Source of the DNA: an uncultured Spartobacteria bacterium
Lineage (GTDB): Bacteria > Verrucomicrobiota > Verrucomicrobiia > Chthoniobacterales > Terrimicrobiaceae
Direction of reading: 5' to 3'
NCBI GenBank assembly: GCA_937919825.1
Contig: CALFPA010000069.1
Location: 62,001-126,000, forward strand
Length of the DNA: 64,000 nt
Shown here: piece by piece, positions 63,707-64,000 of the stretch
Position numbering within the stretch: position 1 is the stretch's first letter
Layout: each line of letters starts with the position of its first letter
Translations under genes and position numbers: made by a program
Notes under the pieces: model-generated
What the model saw: the letters and a program-made list of their open reading frames with translations, nothing else
Told to the model about the DNA's origin: nothing
Databases searched by the model: none

Positions 63707-63872
63707 TCTCGCATTAGCAATTTCCAAATTCAAGAGCCTCCAGAAAACCTCCCGCCAGAGAGCCCCCAGAAGTTTCCGTTTTTCCCCATCGTTTTTCGCC
63801 GTGTCACATCTTTGTGCGACATGACATTGAAATCGAATCTGGTTAGGACACATACTCCACTTTCCTTTTACC

Positions 63873-64000
63873 ATGAAAAATCCTCTTCTCGCTCTTGCCG
63901 TTTCGCTTTTGGCGCTGGCTTCCCTGCATGCCGCGGAGGTGGCGGACCTGCGTTGTGAATTCCGCAAAGACCCCCTCGCCATCGATGCCGCGAGGCCGGG
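63873..64000 (+). CDS. Probable secreted alpha-L-rhamnosidase, N-terminal fragment
   Basis: 43 residues to the window edge, frame still open. Signal peptide MKNPLLALAVSLLALASLHA, then EVADLRCEFRKDPLAIDAARPG, which matches the start of GH78 alpha-L-rhamnosidases (RCE(Y/F)xxDPLGID...RPRLSW). The rhamnose isomerase and transporter upstream fit this. No ribosome-binding site precedes the ATG; a TTGAAA-17-ACATAC promoter (63828-63856) is possible. Confidence 0.75.
   Translation, partial: MKNPLLALAVSLLALASLHAAEVADLRCEFRKDPLAIDAARP

Overview
The window looks like a contiguous piece of a Verrucomicrobiota chromosome, probably near Chthoniobacterales or Terrimicrobium-like lineages; the lineage below phylum is an inference. 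The grounds are GC-rich coding sequence, a diderm gene set (MlaFED lipid transport, LpxI, an RND pump), a small exosortase-associated protein of the TIGR04073 type, GlgE, fused fucokinase/GDP-fucose pyrophosphorylase, and rhamnose and acetate use. No plasmid, phage, IS element or CRISPR array was seen, and no gene-free stretch exceeds 300 bases.

Layout. 1-7.9 kb: tail of RNase HII, YraN, an ABC-F ATPase and a RapA-type Swi2/Snf2 ATPase in one overlapping operon, then a HAD phosphatase and PTS enzyme I. 7.9-12.9 kb (minus): M14-type peptidase, IMP dehydrogenase, and mlaD-mlaF-mlaE with a small unknown protein. 13.0-16.5 kb: TIGR04073 protein, an APH-fold kinase coupled to glgE. 16.6-17.2 kb: two convergent small ribbon-helix-helix-like genes around one hairpin. 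17.2-19.5 kb (minus): ruvX-truA-amidase. 19.5-24.9 kb: small membrane protein, maf, a PmtA-like methyltransferase, PBP2, HU, and a squalene/phytoene synthase coupled to an ABC ATPase that has lost its catalytic motifs. 25-30.4 kb: dnaX-ybaB-dcd-crcB, a DUF485/ActP acetate symporter pair, rhodanese. 30.4-36.8 kb: argS, ptsN, a solitary nuoD, tRNA-Arg(CCG), hpt and three unrecognised genes. 36.9-45.5 kb: RND adaptor and pump, then fucP and fkp for fucose salvage. 45.6-49.9 kb: TPR protein, M23 peptidase, and lpxI, a Gfo/Idh oxidoreductase and an MGDG-synthase-like glycosyltransferase. 49.9-53.5 kb (minus): DEAD-box helicase and SWIM/SNF2 helicase. 53.5-54.9 kb: an AbiE toxin-antitoxin pair in unusual order with its own palindromic promoter. 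55-58.1 kb: lipoprotein, PhoB/PhoR pair, exonuclease III. 58.2-59.2 kb: inactive-looking rhodanese coupled to a NifU-like scaffold. 59.2 kb to the end: a rhamnose locus with AraC regulator, rhamnose isomerase, RhaT, a frameshifted LysR/NhaR-like regulator and the start of a probable secreted alpha-L-rhamnosidase.

The most striking pattern not explained by gene calls is promoter placement. Many transcription-unit-leading genes carry a TTGnnn - about 17 bp - TAnnnT-like promoter whose -10 box ends only 5-9 bases before the start codon. This predicts leaderless or nearly leaderless mRNAs, while genes inside operons are joined by ATGA/GTGA overlaps. Other points of interest are the pseudo-ATPase next to the squalene synthase, the reversed AbiE operon with an operator over its -10 box, two dyads in the rhamnose control region, and the frameshift in the adjacent regulator.
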